NCBI RefSeq assembly: GCF_016801865.2
Contig: NC_068939.1
Span: 122,561,671 to 122,625,670 of the forward strand
Length of the DNA: 64,000 bases
Direction of reading: 5' to 3'
Source of the DNA: Culex pipiens pallens
Taxonomy: Eukaryota; Arthropoda; Insecta; Diptera; Culicidae
Part shown: one piece after another, positions 26,201 through 38,115 of the stretch
Numbering within the stretch: position 1 is the first letter of the stretch
Layout of the letters: the number at the start of each line of letters is the position of its first letter
The notes under the pieces: generated by a model
What the model saw: the letters and a program-made list of their open reading frames with translations, nothing else
Told to the model about the DNA's origin: nothing
The model's database searches: none
Translations under genes and position numbers: made by a program

Positions 26201-26568
26201 GGCCTTGCGGAAGAACTCCCCATCCGGGGTGTGTGTGTTATTGTTTCCAATATTTCACGCTTAAATTTTTGCATAAACCACACAACAATGGCACCGTCGT
26301 CGTCGTCGTCGGGAAGATACAGTGAAACGGATTGGTGGGATGCTTCCGCGCTCTTGGCTACGGTCATTTCGGGAAGAATTGGCCGCCGCCGTCAGGGCAA
26401 TATTTCATGTAAACGGTCGTTTGTCATGGAAGACGAATGGTGTGAGATTACCGCGTGTAACTTTGGCAGGTCTACCTGAGCTTGTAGAAATTTGTGGTTT
26501 TGGGAAAGAAACGATGCTACTGGCAGCACTGCGTGGTTGCGAAACGTCAAATCAGATTAAGCAAAGAC

Positions 26569-26747
26569 GTAAACAAACAGTACACGCACGTTCAAAATCA
26601 CTCAGTTTTTGTCAAAACCGAACATACTTAGAAATGAGTAAATTTCAAATCACTCAGTTTTCGTAGAACTCTCTGTGAAATTCGCTAACTGAGTGATCCT
26701 GAACGTGCGTATACATCATTCTTAGGACTGATATATTGTTTGTTTAC
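26569..26747. repeat. Fold-back element with CACGCACGTTCA arms
   Basis: CACGCACGTTCAAAATCACT...CAGTT (26583-26607) is the reverse complement, with two or three mismatches, of AACTGAGTGATCCTGAACGT...GCG (26687-26710). Further out, GTAAACAAAC (26569-26578) pairs with GTTTGTTTAC (26738-26747). The interior has GAAATGAGTAAATTT, linking it to the other ACTCA/TGAGT elements. No coding capacity. Confidence 0.6.
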
Positions 26748-28110
26748 ATCTTAAGTGACTCAAATTTTTAATGCACTTCTAGATGGTAACGCTATAGATA
26801 GTGGATCAGTCAGACCAGCCCCACTTTGTCGCGTTTAACGCACCGATGATTCTGGGTGCAATTGAAATTGCTAAGTGCATTTCCACCGCAGGTGGCAAAT
26901 CAACCAACTTTGAGTCCAAATTTCTCTCGACATGGAGTTGCCCAAAACGGTGACGCGGTAAACCTTCAAAGGCGTATCGTTCCGAAATAAGTGCAGAAGC
27001 CGCTTCCAACTTTCTGAACCCCAAACAAATGTGTTGCGGTATCAATGATGAATGCTATCGTTGGATCTACTCGAAACTCACTGAGTTTCCGTCGTAACTT
27101 GTCTGATACGCGGAGGCAAGTGTTTTCCAAAAAAAAATCGAACCAAAATCCGGCCCCTACTTAGACCGAGCACAATAACCATAATAATAACTCCGGGGCT
27201 CATCTCCCGCGCGCGGAGTTCGGTTCCGCGCCGCAGATAATCCACCCAATAATGCAATCATAAAACTATAAAAATAACGAATAAAAAGCTGTAAATTAAG
27301 TGCCTAATGGATACTTAAAGGCCCCACGGTTGACAACCTCCAAGGAAATCAGATATCGGCTTAAGGTGAAATGCGTTTTACCATTTCATTTCGAGAGAGG
27401 TTCTCCGTTGCCCGAAATCCGTTCTGGACGCGATCTCGCGTCCAGCGATATTAATTTTCAATTAAAACAAACAGGTTCAGCGTTTAATCGATTTTATGTT
27501 ATTGGAAAATTATTTAAATTTTGCTTTTATTTCGAGTTTTATTACGGATGACGCGGGGAGAGATGCTCAACTCCCCGGAACCACCGACGACCATCTTGGC
27601 CGCGGTTGTTTAGGGTCGTTAAAATCACGCCGACTGTGTTCGGCGCTTTTACGACCGCCGGCGCAGAGTAGTGCCTCAGATTTTTGTTGTTTAAGGAAAT
27701 GGCCATTGTCGCGCGGTGGCCAGTTCTTGGCGCGCGGAATTACGACCGTCGGATCAGGCCGCGTTTAATGAGATTATAATTTATGCTAAGTGCAATAAAA
27801 CGATGTATAAATGTTTGACAATTATTGCCCCCCGCCGGGGTGTGCGTACCCGGGGAGGGCGATTTCGTGGTCAATATTGGTCACCGAGGAGACGGTCCGA
27901 AACGGTACCGGATGTGGGTCGTTTGGGCCGGTGGAAATCTGGAACTCGTTAGGGGTTAGGAATTTGTGCGAAATCGGCTTGAAGAGTGGACCCCATTTTG
28001 CTATGATTTATGAGTTTGAGTTAAGGTTTGCAATTTTGAAAAAGGAAGAAATATTAAAAACACAATTCAAATCTTGATTTGAGCTCATATTTTCAGAAAA
28101 AAACAAGGTT

Positions 28111-29234
28111 AGGGCATCTCCACTCCAACAGATTACCACGGTGGAGATGCCCTTAATATTTAAATTTTGTTGTTTTTAATTATCCAGCCTGCAATAAAAG
28201 CAAAGCAATTAAAATTCGTTTTAATCAAAATAATCAAAATTTTATGTAAGGGCATCTCCATCTCAAGAGATAACAGCCAAAACTTGCATACCACGGTGGA
28301 AATGCCCTTAATATTAGTTTTTTTTTGTGATTCGTCATCCTGAAAAAATATTGCAATAAAAGTTAAGGCACCTAAAAAGTAAATTTTAAAATAGTGTATT
28401 TTGCTACCGGTGAAAATGTCCTTAATATGTACAATTAATCACTGTGATTAATCACTCTACAGTCTTTAAATTGTTTTAAATTGTTAATTTTGAACAATCA
28501 GAATTAAGAGCATGAACATCTCCACTACGAGAGATAGAATCCCATTTTTGAAATTGGCACATCACGGTGGAGATGCCCTCAATATTTGATCTTATTGTGG
28601 TTAATTTCTTGCAGTAAACGCAATGCTTATGTTTTTTTTATAATTTATTTTTTAAAAGTTGGGGCATCACCACCTTAAGAGCTTAACATACATAAATGGA
28701 TTAATTTTCAGTGGAGATGCCATAATATTTGAACTTGAAAATTGTATTGTTGTGATTATCATCCTGCAGTAATCGCCACGCGATATCAATTATTATTTTT
28801 AAGATAATTGTAATTTGAAATTAGGGCATCATCACCTAAAGAGACAAAAACAAAAGTTGTTAAATTTTCATAAAATGTGAATCAAAAAAAAAAAATCATA
28901 ATGTTTTATTTGCAAACCACGATGAAGATGCCCTCAATAATTGTTTTTTTATTGTGGCTGCTCTTCCTGCAGTAAACGCAACGTAATTGAACTTTTTTTA
29001 ATTATTATAATTTAAAGTAAGGGCATCTCCAACTCAAAAGCATACAAACCAAAGTTGTTTAATGTGCATACCACGGCGGAGATGCCCTTAATATTCGATT
29101 TATATTGTTTTTTGTTAAAATACGCGAATTGTGATATTGATTCGTTTTCCGAAAATCATAATAAAAAGTAAGAGCATCTCCACTTTGAGAAGTCAACCAA
29201 AGTCGTTTCAAACCACGATGGAGATGCCCTTAAG
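28111..29234 (+). repeat. Tandem array of eight hairpin-forming units
   Basis: Eight units start near 28112, 28249, 28363, 28508, 28661, 28824, 29021 and 29172, spaced about 115-195 bp. Each has a left arm GGGCATCTCCAC and a right arm GTGGAGATGCCC followed by TTAATATT or similar. In unit 1 the 12-bp arms are perfect complements around a 17-nt loop. Units 2, 4, 7 and 8 are close to that. Unit 3 is the most decayed and unit 6 has a long A-rich loop. Between units, TGCAATAAAAG or CTGCAGTAAACGCAACG-like linkers recur. It lies inside the svp intron, so any svp pre-mRNA would carry eight stem-loops in a row. Confidence 0.85.
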
Positions 29235-29676
29235 CCTAAGGTCTATTCGAGAGATTTTCAGTCTCAACGAAAAACGCAAAAATTCGCCTCCATCCCAAAT
29301 TTTTTGATTCAAATGAGCATCCCTAACGCCAGATTCCACTTGGCCAATTCATCCGGATTCCAGGGCGACGACGATTCGCTTTTTTTACGACGATCGACCC
29401 CCATAAAACGCCCCGCATGCGATCGGGTTGGCTTTGTTTTGGCACCGACCGATACCATAAAGGTGCGTGGCCTCGATCCCCGTGTCTGAACCTCGTGAAA
29501 CCCAACAAAGTGATCAGTGACCATTAAACCGAATCGGTCGCGACCTGTGCCCAGCTCAGCGATTGCTGATGTGGTCATATTTGAGTCAAAGTGAAATTTT
29601 TTACAGAGTTTCTTTCATTACCTTTGAATTTTTGTCAAAAAATAAGCTCATCTGTCAAAACATTGTCAACAATGTC

Positions 29677-29819
29677 AAAAGGTACTCAGAAATGAATAAG
29701 TTGAATAAGGCGGATGTCAAATTTTGATTGAATTTTACTCATTTTTTGTTTAGATCAGAGTTGTTTCACCCAAATTTGACACTTGCTTTGACTACTCATT
29801 CGTGAGTAGGTTCGATTTT
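29677..29819. repeat. Fold-back element of the CTACTCA family
   Basis: The left arm GGTACTCAGAAATGAATAAG (29681-29700) is matched by the reverse complement of ACTACTCATTCGTGAGTAGG (29791-29810), with TGTCAAA/TTTGACA pairing further in. The ends agree with those at 19041-19191. AT-rich, non-coding. Confidence 0.5.
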
Positions 29820-31273
29820 GACCAAATCTGAGTAATTTTGACTCATTTCGACGAAATCGCCCAATATCCGTCTGACGTTGTTGATTCCAAGAAGGACATT
29901 TAAAATCATATCTAACTGTCAACCGATGGACAAGAAATATAAGGTGCAAACGACATATGCTAGATAACGACCCTAACGACGGCGGCGGCGTCTAAGATCG
30001 GCCAACGCTATGGTCTATTTGATCGCGGAGGTCACTAGACGATCACCGTGGCGACAACGACTCGCGGCGGCACGCGGTGTCACCCGATTTAACGATCGCG
30101 TTTTACGACCGTACAAATTGCCTGCCAGACGACTGATTAAATCGATTAAAAGTCTTTTAATAGGCGAAAAGAGCAGATCACGAGGGGGGGACCCCAAAAC
30201 AAAACCGAATCCCCCGGCCGATTTCCTCCCCATGAGCACCGTGATTTATGCTAAATCGATTCCTCGGCGATTGACTCTTCTTTTCGGTGGGGAGAAAATT
30301 GAAAATAAAAATACATAACCGTTTGGCCCCGGGGACCCGCGGTCTCATTAGCATTCGCCGCCCCGCTCCAAACATGGCACCCCAAAAGCTTACTCTTTTT
30401 TGGGGGAAAAATTTGCATCCCCATCAAAATAATCATCATCGACGATGGAACATCGTCACGAGCGCGAAACGGTTTGGAATGAGCAGCGAGGAAATTTATT
30501 GCGATTATTTATACGTGCCAATCGTGTGCGCGGTTGTGCGATTAACAAATATCGACCAATTAAGTTGGTCGACTTCGTCGTGGGTGGGCCGAACTCGGCG
30601 GTGCCAGAGTTCAAGTAGGCGCCTTGTAGCAGGTAGCCTTTGAAATTGGAGTTTTTAGCTGCAGGATCGCTTTGAACTCTTCGGTAAAGTTGACAGCTGC
30701 AATTTTCACTGACAGTTTGCGGGCACGACATTGCGTTACCTCATTCTTTGAGCAGCTTTGCGATGTTCAAGGTCATTTAATCATCAGGTAATGTTAAGTT
30801 TCACACATGAGCTGTCAAATTCAGGTGTCGACCAAGAGGATTGCCACTCTCAAATTTGTTTTTAGGCCGGATCCAGCAAGGATCTACAAGCACTGACAAC
30901 ACTGTTTTTGACAGTTCTTCAAAATTAACCTACAATACCTGACGAATCAAATTACAATCACTCACTTGCTCCAACTCTTCAACTTTTATTCGAAACAAAT
31001 TCCCTTACAAAATATTCCACTTTCCACGACCCTTGACACTTCTTTTCATCCCTCCTTGAAATGCAAAAAATCACATCATTTGCTGCGTGGGCACAAATTG
31101 AAGCCTCGTTAGCATTCCGCGCGCGCTCCAAGATCAACTGAACCGTGCCAGGAGATGAGGAGGAAACTCCACGCGCGTGACAGTTTGCAGTCTGTCGCCG
31201 ACTTTATCGAGAATAAATCCGATTTTTTCTCTCCTCTAAGTTGATAAAGGTGAAAACGCAGAGGAATTGCAAC

Positions 31274-31535
31274 TTTGAAGGACCACTCTAAGGTACTCCA
31301 GTGATGTGTCAAACAGGTTGTTGAAATTGGCAACACTGAAACGGTTTGTTTACAAACAATGGAAAAGCAGTTTTCCGAGGGGTGCGTCAATGCGAGTTCA
31401 ACAACTTAGACAATTTTTGAAGGACCTCGCAGGGACTTCGGTCACATGTCAAACAGGCCAATGACAACAACAGTGAATTTGTTTGTTTACTAACATAGGC
31501 AGACTTTCGAGGGGTGTGCCAATGCCAGTAATTGA
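31274..31535 (-). repeat. Tandemly duplicated ~140-bp module carrying the recurrent words
   Basis: Two copies, about 31274-31400 and 31416-31535, share in order TTGAAGGACC, CTCCAGTG/CTTCGGTC, TGTCAAACAGG, GTTTGTTTAC, CGAGGGGTG and CAATGC. Copy 1 has intact GGCAACACTG (31329-31338) and TTTGTTTACAAACA. In copy 2 both are decayed. Orientation is opposite to the copies at 33.1-33.5 kb. Confidence 0.65.
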
Positions 31536-33119
31536 CCGAACTTTAACCTGAACCGCATATTCGCTAGTTCGTTTAAGATTAATAATTCTAACAAGCAAAA
31601 ACATGTTTTCTTTTCTAACTTCGACTGTTTTCGAACTCTGCGTTTCCACCTTCACCACAACTCTCTTGTAATCGCAAACGTTTCCCACCTTCTCCACGCG
31701 CTCAAATCTCTTTTTCTTTCTCTCTCTCTCGAACGATATCGATAATGTGAATTTCATTGTTTCTTTCGCAGAACGAACCCCGGTTCGTTTTCCTTGCAGA
31801 TTTTCCCCCTCCTGTTTTTTCGAAGAAGTCGCGAACCGCGCGCAAGAAGCAAATAAATCTTGCAAATATGATTAATTTGCATAATGTAATAATGTGGTCG
31901 TCGTCGTCGCGGGAAGGTACACTGCACACAGCTTCCCGAACTTCTTCGGAAGAGTCTTGCGCGAGTGCATCCACGCGGGATGCTGCTCATACATCGCTGA
32001 TGTATCACGTCTCACGCGAGTTATGCGTGAGAAAATTGTCAAGCGACTTTTGCGCGAAGTCGCATCGAGATGCGATTTCGTGTCCAGAATGTCAATTTTT
32101 CGAGTCCAGCTGTCAGCGCAGTCAGCTGCAGCGCAGATGATCCGGTGACATTGTGAGCTTAATCCTAATCCTGTTTATCGATCATCTTGCGCAAAGAACT
32201 GCTCGGCACATCTGTCCGGGAGGTCAAAGAACCGTACTCGGAAAATCTTGACGTAACGTGCGGCGACAAAGCACATTCAATTATCGCATCTTCCGATCGC
32301 TTGGGCCACTTCTTCGGTCCGGTGCGGTTTGCATGCCGGCCGACCGGCCGGCCAAGATCCTCCGGATTAACTTATCGCTCAGAAAGGAAGGAAAAACCAA
32401 CATCCCCAGGATCAGCTCGTTTGATGACAAAACAGTTTTTGTTGTCGTCCTCCTCTGCCTTCTCCGAGCATCCTCCCAGTCCTCCCAGGTGCGCCGGGCT
32501 CGTTTGGGTGATGAAAAATGACGACCACTCTACCTGGGCTTAAGCCGTCCAGAAGAAGTAGCAGCAGCAGTTTTGCGTTACAAAAGAAGGAAGAAGAGCT
32601 TAAGCTTGTTTTGCTGCGGCTAAACACGGCTACCGCCGCGCCAGGTTACCGCCAGGGACCGACGACGATGATAATGATGATGGTGGCCAACCGCTGAGCC
32701 GTAATCCGTTTTGTTAAATACTTAAAGTTAATCACATTAGTGCTGAGCAGCGGAGAATCGAGATGTATAGAATGTTTAACGGGTTGGCACCCGGTATCGC
32801 TCTAGGCGTTTTATTGGTGCTATAAATCACACCTGCGTTTTGTGCGGTCGGTTCCGGAAGGGATCCTCCGCCGTGGGAGTTTTGCCGGGTAGATGTCGCC
32901 ACTATCGGGAAGGTTTAGCCCGGTGCTGATAGTGGGAGCCTTGATTTATGGACTGGGATTGACTTGGAAAGCTCCCTAGGAATTTGTAATCTGCAATAAA
33001 AATTAAGTCGGATAATGTCGAGTCGACATTGTGCTTGTAAGCAGAACTTAATCGCTTTGAACGACTTGGCGGCTTCCCAACCGGGACTTGAGAAGAAATT
33101 CAGATGCATAAAACATCTC

Positions 33120-33475
33120 AGTAACAACAAGTGACCGACCCCTCGACACTCTGCTCTGTAATGTTGGTAAACAAAACGAATTTGTCCACATGTGAATCGG
33201 CTGATTATTGTTTGTAAACAATGCAGATTGATTGTTGCCAAATCGCAATAAAGTGAATGTTTTCATCGAGTATGAGAATCAACTACTTGTTTGCATCCAA
33301 GGTTTCGTCTTTTTGAAACATTGTGGTTGAATTAGTAGTTCAATGTCACTGAACTGACTCACCCCTCGGCACACTGCTAAGCATTGTTGGCAAACAAAAC
33401 AAATTTGGCAACATGTGAATCAGCTGATTATTGTTTGTAAACAATGCTGGTTCAGTTTTGCCAAAGTGTAGGGTA
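33120..33475 (+). repeat. Two direct copies of a ~115-bp dispersed module
   Basis: Copy A (about 33132-33241) and copy B (about 33355-33465) share ACCCCTCG, CACNCTGCT, ATTGTTGG(C/T)AAACAAAAC, AATTTG, ACATGTGAATC, GCTGATTATTGTTTGTAAAC and TTGCCAAA. AATCAGCTGATT in copy B is a 12-bp palindrome with an E-box core. A third copy lies at 45057-45190. The intervening 33250-33340 is unrelated. Confidence 0.75.
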
Positions 33476-36400
33476 TTGAATGTTTACATTGGATCTGAGC
33501 GGGATGAGCTGCTTCGTTACATCCAAGGTTTCGATCTTTTGAAAATTCTGATTAAATTGGTATTAAATGTAGTTGAACAGAATGTCTCATTAACCTACTG
33601 TCAAATCAAGGGGATAATAATTTTCTGTAGAAGCTGTCATTAGGAGACTTGTTGGAATCAAGTGACGAACCCCATGAATTCAAAGCTTTTATTTTTATTG
33701 ACCATTTCCATAGCTTCCTCCAAGACAAAACCCTGCTGACTCACGCCATCAACTCCGGAATTTACCGGCAAAACATCAAATCGCCATTTAATAACCCATC
33801 CCGTCTCAAACCATAACAAACCCCGAAAAAAATAAATGCACATATTTTGCCGATGTCACCCCCTCACGCCGGACAATCGCGTCAACCAATCAATGTCACC
33901 CGCTCCGAGGGGCCACTCGATGGAAATGATAAACAAATGAGGCTCGTAAAATCTTTCTTTGACGCGCGCGCGCGCCCGGGTTACGATCGATACGCCGGCG
34001 ATCAACTCAGTGTGGAACGCGCGTAAAAAAAGAACCGAGGGGTCGTAAAAGTGCTTCCAAGCGAAAAAGCGCGCGAGGGGCTCTTATAATGTTGCCAAGA
34101 AGCCAGGTGGCGGGTGGAAGGCCCCAAAAAAACTTCGAAAAAAGGTGTTAATATCCGACCATCGCGGCTGCGGGACCACACACCGAGAAAAGTGCAATTT
34201 TTTAGCCGGTTTACGACAGGTTGGGGGATGATGGGGGGGTAGGAAGATGGTGATCCGAGATATTTTTCGTTTACGATCAATTGATTGTCATTGGGCCTGA
34301 AAAGAGCGAGAAAGCGGCGGACGAATGCCGGATCGGTGGGTGAATTGGGCAGTTAATGAGGTGATTTTCGGACGGATTCCTCGCGGAACGAGGGGTGTTC
34401 GAAAAATCATAACTACAAGTTGTAGTAGAAAAAAAAAGTTTAAAAGAAAACAAATATTTGACAGTTTCTTTTTCTGAGACAAAACGTCAATTTGACACTT
34501 TGCAATAAGTAGCTACCCCCTTGGAAAAGTATTATCGAGCTTTAATCAAGTGTTATGCAGCCCTGCGTTTGACAGATAGCTGTTCCAAGTCTACCTAACC
34601 TCAAAGAAGCGTAGTAATGCCAAACACAGGGTTGAAGTTGCTCCTTGATCAGCAATCAATAGCGCGAAGAAAGCCCCAACAATAACAAAGAGCAAACTCA
34701 GCAGGGGTGGGATTCGATCTCCCTGAAGAACTGCTGATTCCGATATCGAATCATCTTCCTCGCGCGAAGTCGATTAATCAGGTAGTCGTTTCTCGAGATC
34801 GAGCAGCCCGAAGCGGCCTGATTTGTTGAGTACACGGGCCCCGATACGATCTAGAGGGCGCGGGAGTGCCATTAATCAGCTGGCCCCCGCAAGAATGAAG
34901 TGTAAATACTGCGTCCGATTAGTTAATTATTAATGATTTATTCACCCGCGGAGCGGTGAGCCCCGGCTCGTCGTTCACACCTTGGACGCGCGATGGCAAC
35001 CCGGCGATAACCCTAATTCTCTCCCTAACCTCCAAAAGCCTCAGACGGAACGGGCAGTAGTAGGCTTTAAGAGCGAAACTTGTGCGCCGTCATCATCGGC
35101 CGGGCGGTGCGGGGAGATCTTTACGCGCCTGCTGTGACTCTCCACCGGCTGATTAGCAGCACGAGATAACCCCAGCAAGGGGGTGTCCCAATCAGGCCTC
35201 CCGTCAGCTGTGAAGAAATAGAAAACAATATTTTGACACGTACACAATGGGCCACGCAAGATGGCGGACACGCGGTGGTTGTCAAATCAAAGCTTCGCAG
35301 CGCTGGCCGTCGCCGTACGGCGATGATTTGCGAAAATTGAGGTTAGGGTTGATGGAGAAGAAGAAATCTATCAACGTTATTTTTGAAAGTGCGACACCAT
35401 GATACGATCCGTTAATGTGATTAACACATTAGACGCATAGACGGCTGGGGAAGATGGCTCACGAGCATTGTCGTACCCCTCGGCTGTCAAACATTGTTTA
35501 CAAAGTTAAGGCCCTAGGGGCGCGTCACTAAAAATCTTGAAAATTTTCAGTTTGCAAACGTTGACAAAGTTGCCAGTCTCCCAAACGGGGGGTAGTTCAC
35601 AGTAATTTGAAGTGTCCAACCTCTGTTGGTTCTTCATTATCGTCCTATGACCACCGTTTTCGGCGTGTAAATTTCAGGGTCACACCCGCGCGGCTCCCCA
35701 TCGAGGATCAATCATATCTCACCTGCTGTTTGATGGGGGCCCGTCGAGAATCATGACACGGCCGGGTGAGGTCACACGGCCGAGCGTGCCGAAAGCGCGC
35801 CCTCTGCGCCGAAGGTGCTAAAGCCATAAATTTCACCTCACAAAATCATAAATCGATTTAGTTTTATGTTTGGCGAACTGCCAGCTCTCGCTGCGACTCT
35901 TGGTTTTACAAGCTCCCGCGCGAGGTCGCAACCCGAGCGCTCGAGCAATATGGCCAACATCAACACAGAGCTAATGCGGCCCGTTATTGACGTGCAATAA
36001 ACGTGTAAATAGGAAGATTCTTGCACGGAACGGAAGCCCCCGGACAACATTCTCACCGCGAGCGTAATATGCAAAGCTTTACGACTCGGAGGAGGTCGTT
36101 TGAAAATGCCGCCATTTTTTTGCGTCGATGGCTTCCCACGGTCCAAATGTCAAACCGGGGGGTGATTCAGCGAAGCTGCCAGCACTGCTCTGGGTGGAAG
36201 AGGTTACAAGAGTAACACAAATATTTATTATTGAATAAATGGAAATGACAAAATCTCCCGCTGGGCCGGCTCAAGTGGACATAATAAGTTTCGGGCCTTC
36301 GGATAACTCCCTCCCCTGTTCGGGGTCACACGTTTTTGAAAATTGCGTTTTTGTGAGCAATTTATAAATTTAACACCTTGAGCTGCTGCTGGCACAAGCG

Positions 36401-37929
36401 AACCCTGCCCGTTTTTTTGTTGTCCGGAATTTGGCCATAAATCTCCAAGGAGTGCGTTTTGTTAGTGCGCGAGCCAAAAAGACCATCATTACTGACCAAT
36501 ACATGATGCACCTTTTTTTCGTCGGATCTCCCGTTGACAACAACAAACCCGATATTTCCAAACAACAAAGCGTGACAGAGCAACTGGCGGACATAAATAT
36601 TGCCTCCTTCACAGACGCAGTTCTGAACTAATAACCGTCATTGTTATTTTGAGAGAGTGAGCGCCGCCGAAGCTAATGCCCCGAAATGTTTAGAATCTTT
36701 TGTCTCCACGCGGTGTTTGTTTACCTTTTTGAAAAGCGCAGCTTTACGGCCTTTGTTCTGTTTTGACATTTGTTGTGATGTAAACTATTGTAAATAGGTT
36801 TATCTGGCACGTTTTGTCGTTTTTCGTGTTCTGAAGTGCCCCTCTACGGTAGTCGCGTCAACAACCTTTCGAAATCGCACTCCTGTCATTTAGGCGCGCA
36901 AGGGGGGTGACAACCCCGCAAAACAGATCACTAGATCTGCGCGAGTTCCATAGCCCACTAGATGAGTGCGGTACTCGTGAGGTATGACGGCACGCGATAA
37001 TCGAAAATATTCAAAATATTCCTCCTTCTACGCTCTCCACTTGCCAAAGTCCGAGGGGCCCACTCTCGAGCCGCTGAAGTGGATAATAAATTAGGTGTTT
37101 ACCTTGTGTTCTGTTGTCGAATCTCCACGGCTGACTGGCCAGTTGTTGCTCCTTCTTCCTCCTCCTTCACTTCGTCGCTTTGCTCTTCAGAAATCTTTGC
37201 TTTCCTTTTTTCCCTCGAGTTCGCCGTGGTTTGTTGTAGTTGAGCTGTTCGCTCTCTTTGAAAAGTAACGCGTTTTTATAGCTTTAATCATTGGTGATTT
37301 CTCCTCCTCTTCTCCTTCGCCTGCTCCGTCAAGCTGACAGCACCAGCACCTTTCTTTGGCCTCCTCCTCTTGAGATTCCCTATCGTTTGCTGCTACGGGT
37401 ATCCAAGGAAGCCGTGTAGACAGATCGGCTGCTGTTGCCTGGCTGGTCAGCGGGTCTTCGCAGTAGGCGGTGGAGGAGGACGAGTAGGGAAGCACCACCA
37501 GGTCTTCGCAAGCAGCTATGGGAAGAGGGGAACGAGCAGTATAAAGATTGTTGTTAATGTTGTTTATAACAACAAAACATAACAAACTACAAAGAAGTAA
37601 ATTTAAGAGTTCATAAATCACTACAAATTATAAAAGCTGCGCTAAACAAATTGATCACTTCTACTACGGCGCGGATGTTCTTTTCACTGGGGTATTGTAA
37701 CGCAAGAGGGGGAGATCATGCGAGATGGGACTGTGATCAGTTGCTTTTTATGAGAAATGGATACATTTTGATGAACTCATTGATTACATTCAGAGATGCG
37801 CTGTTTGTTTGGCAACACTGGTCGAGAGCTGTCAAACTGAAGGAGCTCAAGCATTTTGAATCACCCCTCACGTTAATTATTAGTTTAGAACAAAGGGCAA
37901 TTCACTTCTGATATTGCACCAATATGAAG

Positions 37930-38115
37930 CCAATATTGGAGTCGATACGGTATGCAGCCAAGGAAGACTGCGCGAGTATTATGCGCGTATGATATTCACG
38001 CTGATATTTGGGTAGATACGACCTCAAATACGACGAATATGGGGTCTATATCGTCAATACGGTATGCAGACAATGAAAATATTATGTGCGTATGATACGC
38101 GTATGCAGTATACTC
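37930..38115 (+). repeat. Short duplicated block, ACGGTATGCAG...GCGTATGAT
   Basis: ATACGGTATGCAG followed by CAA and then TATTATG(C/T)GCGTATGAT occurs at about 37946-37993 and again at about 38059-38097. ATACG/CGTAT words are dense throughout. It looks like a local duplication of unknown origin. No gene. Confidence 0.5.

Noticed and set aside
28111..29234. CRISPR-like reading of the regular array
   Set aside because: The DNA is animal, each repeat is an inverted pair rather than a direct repeat, the spacing is irregular, and there are no cas genes.
33960..33978. GC dinucleotide runs (also 48836-48850) as Z-DNA or CpG-island signals
   Set aside because: Short simple repeats only. No promoter evidence nearby.
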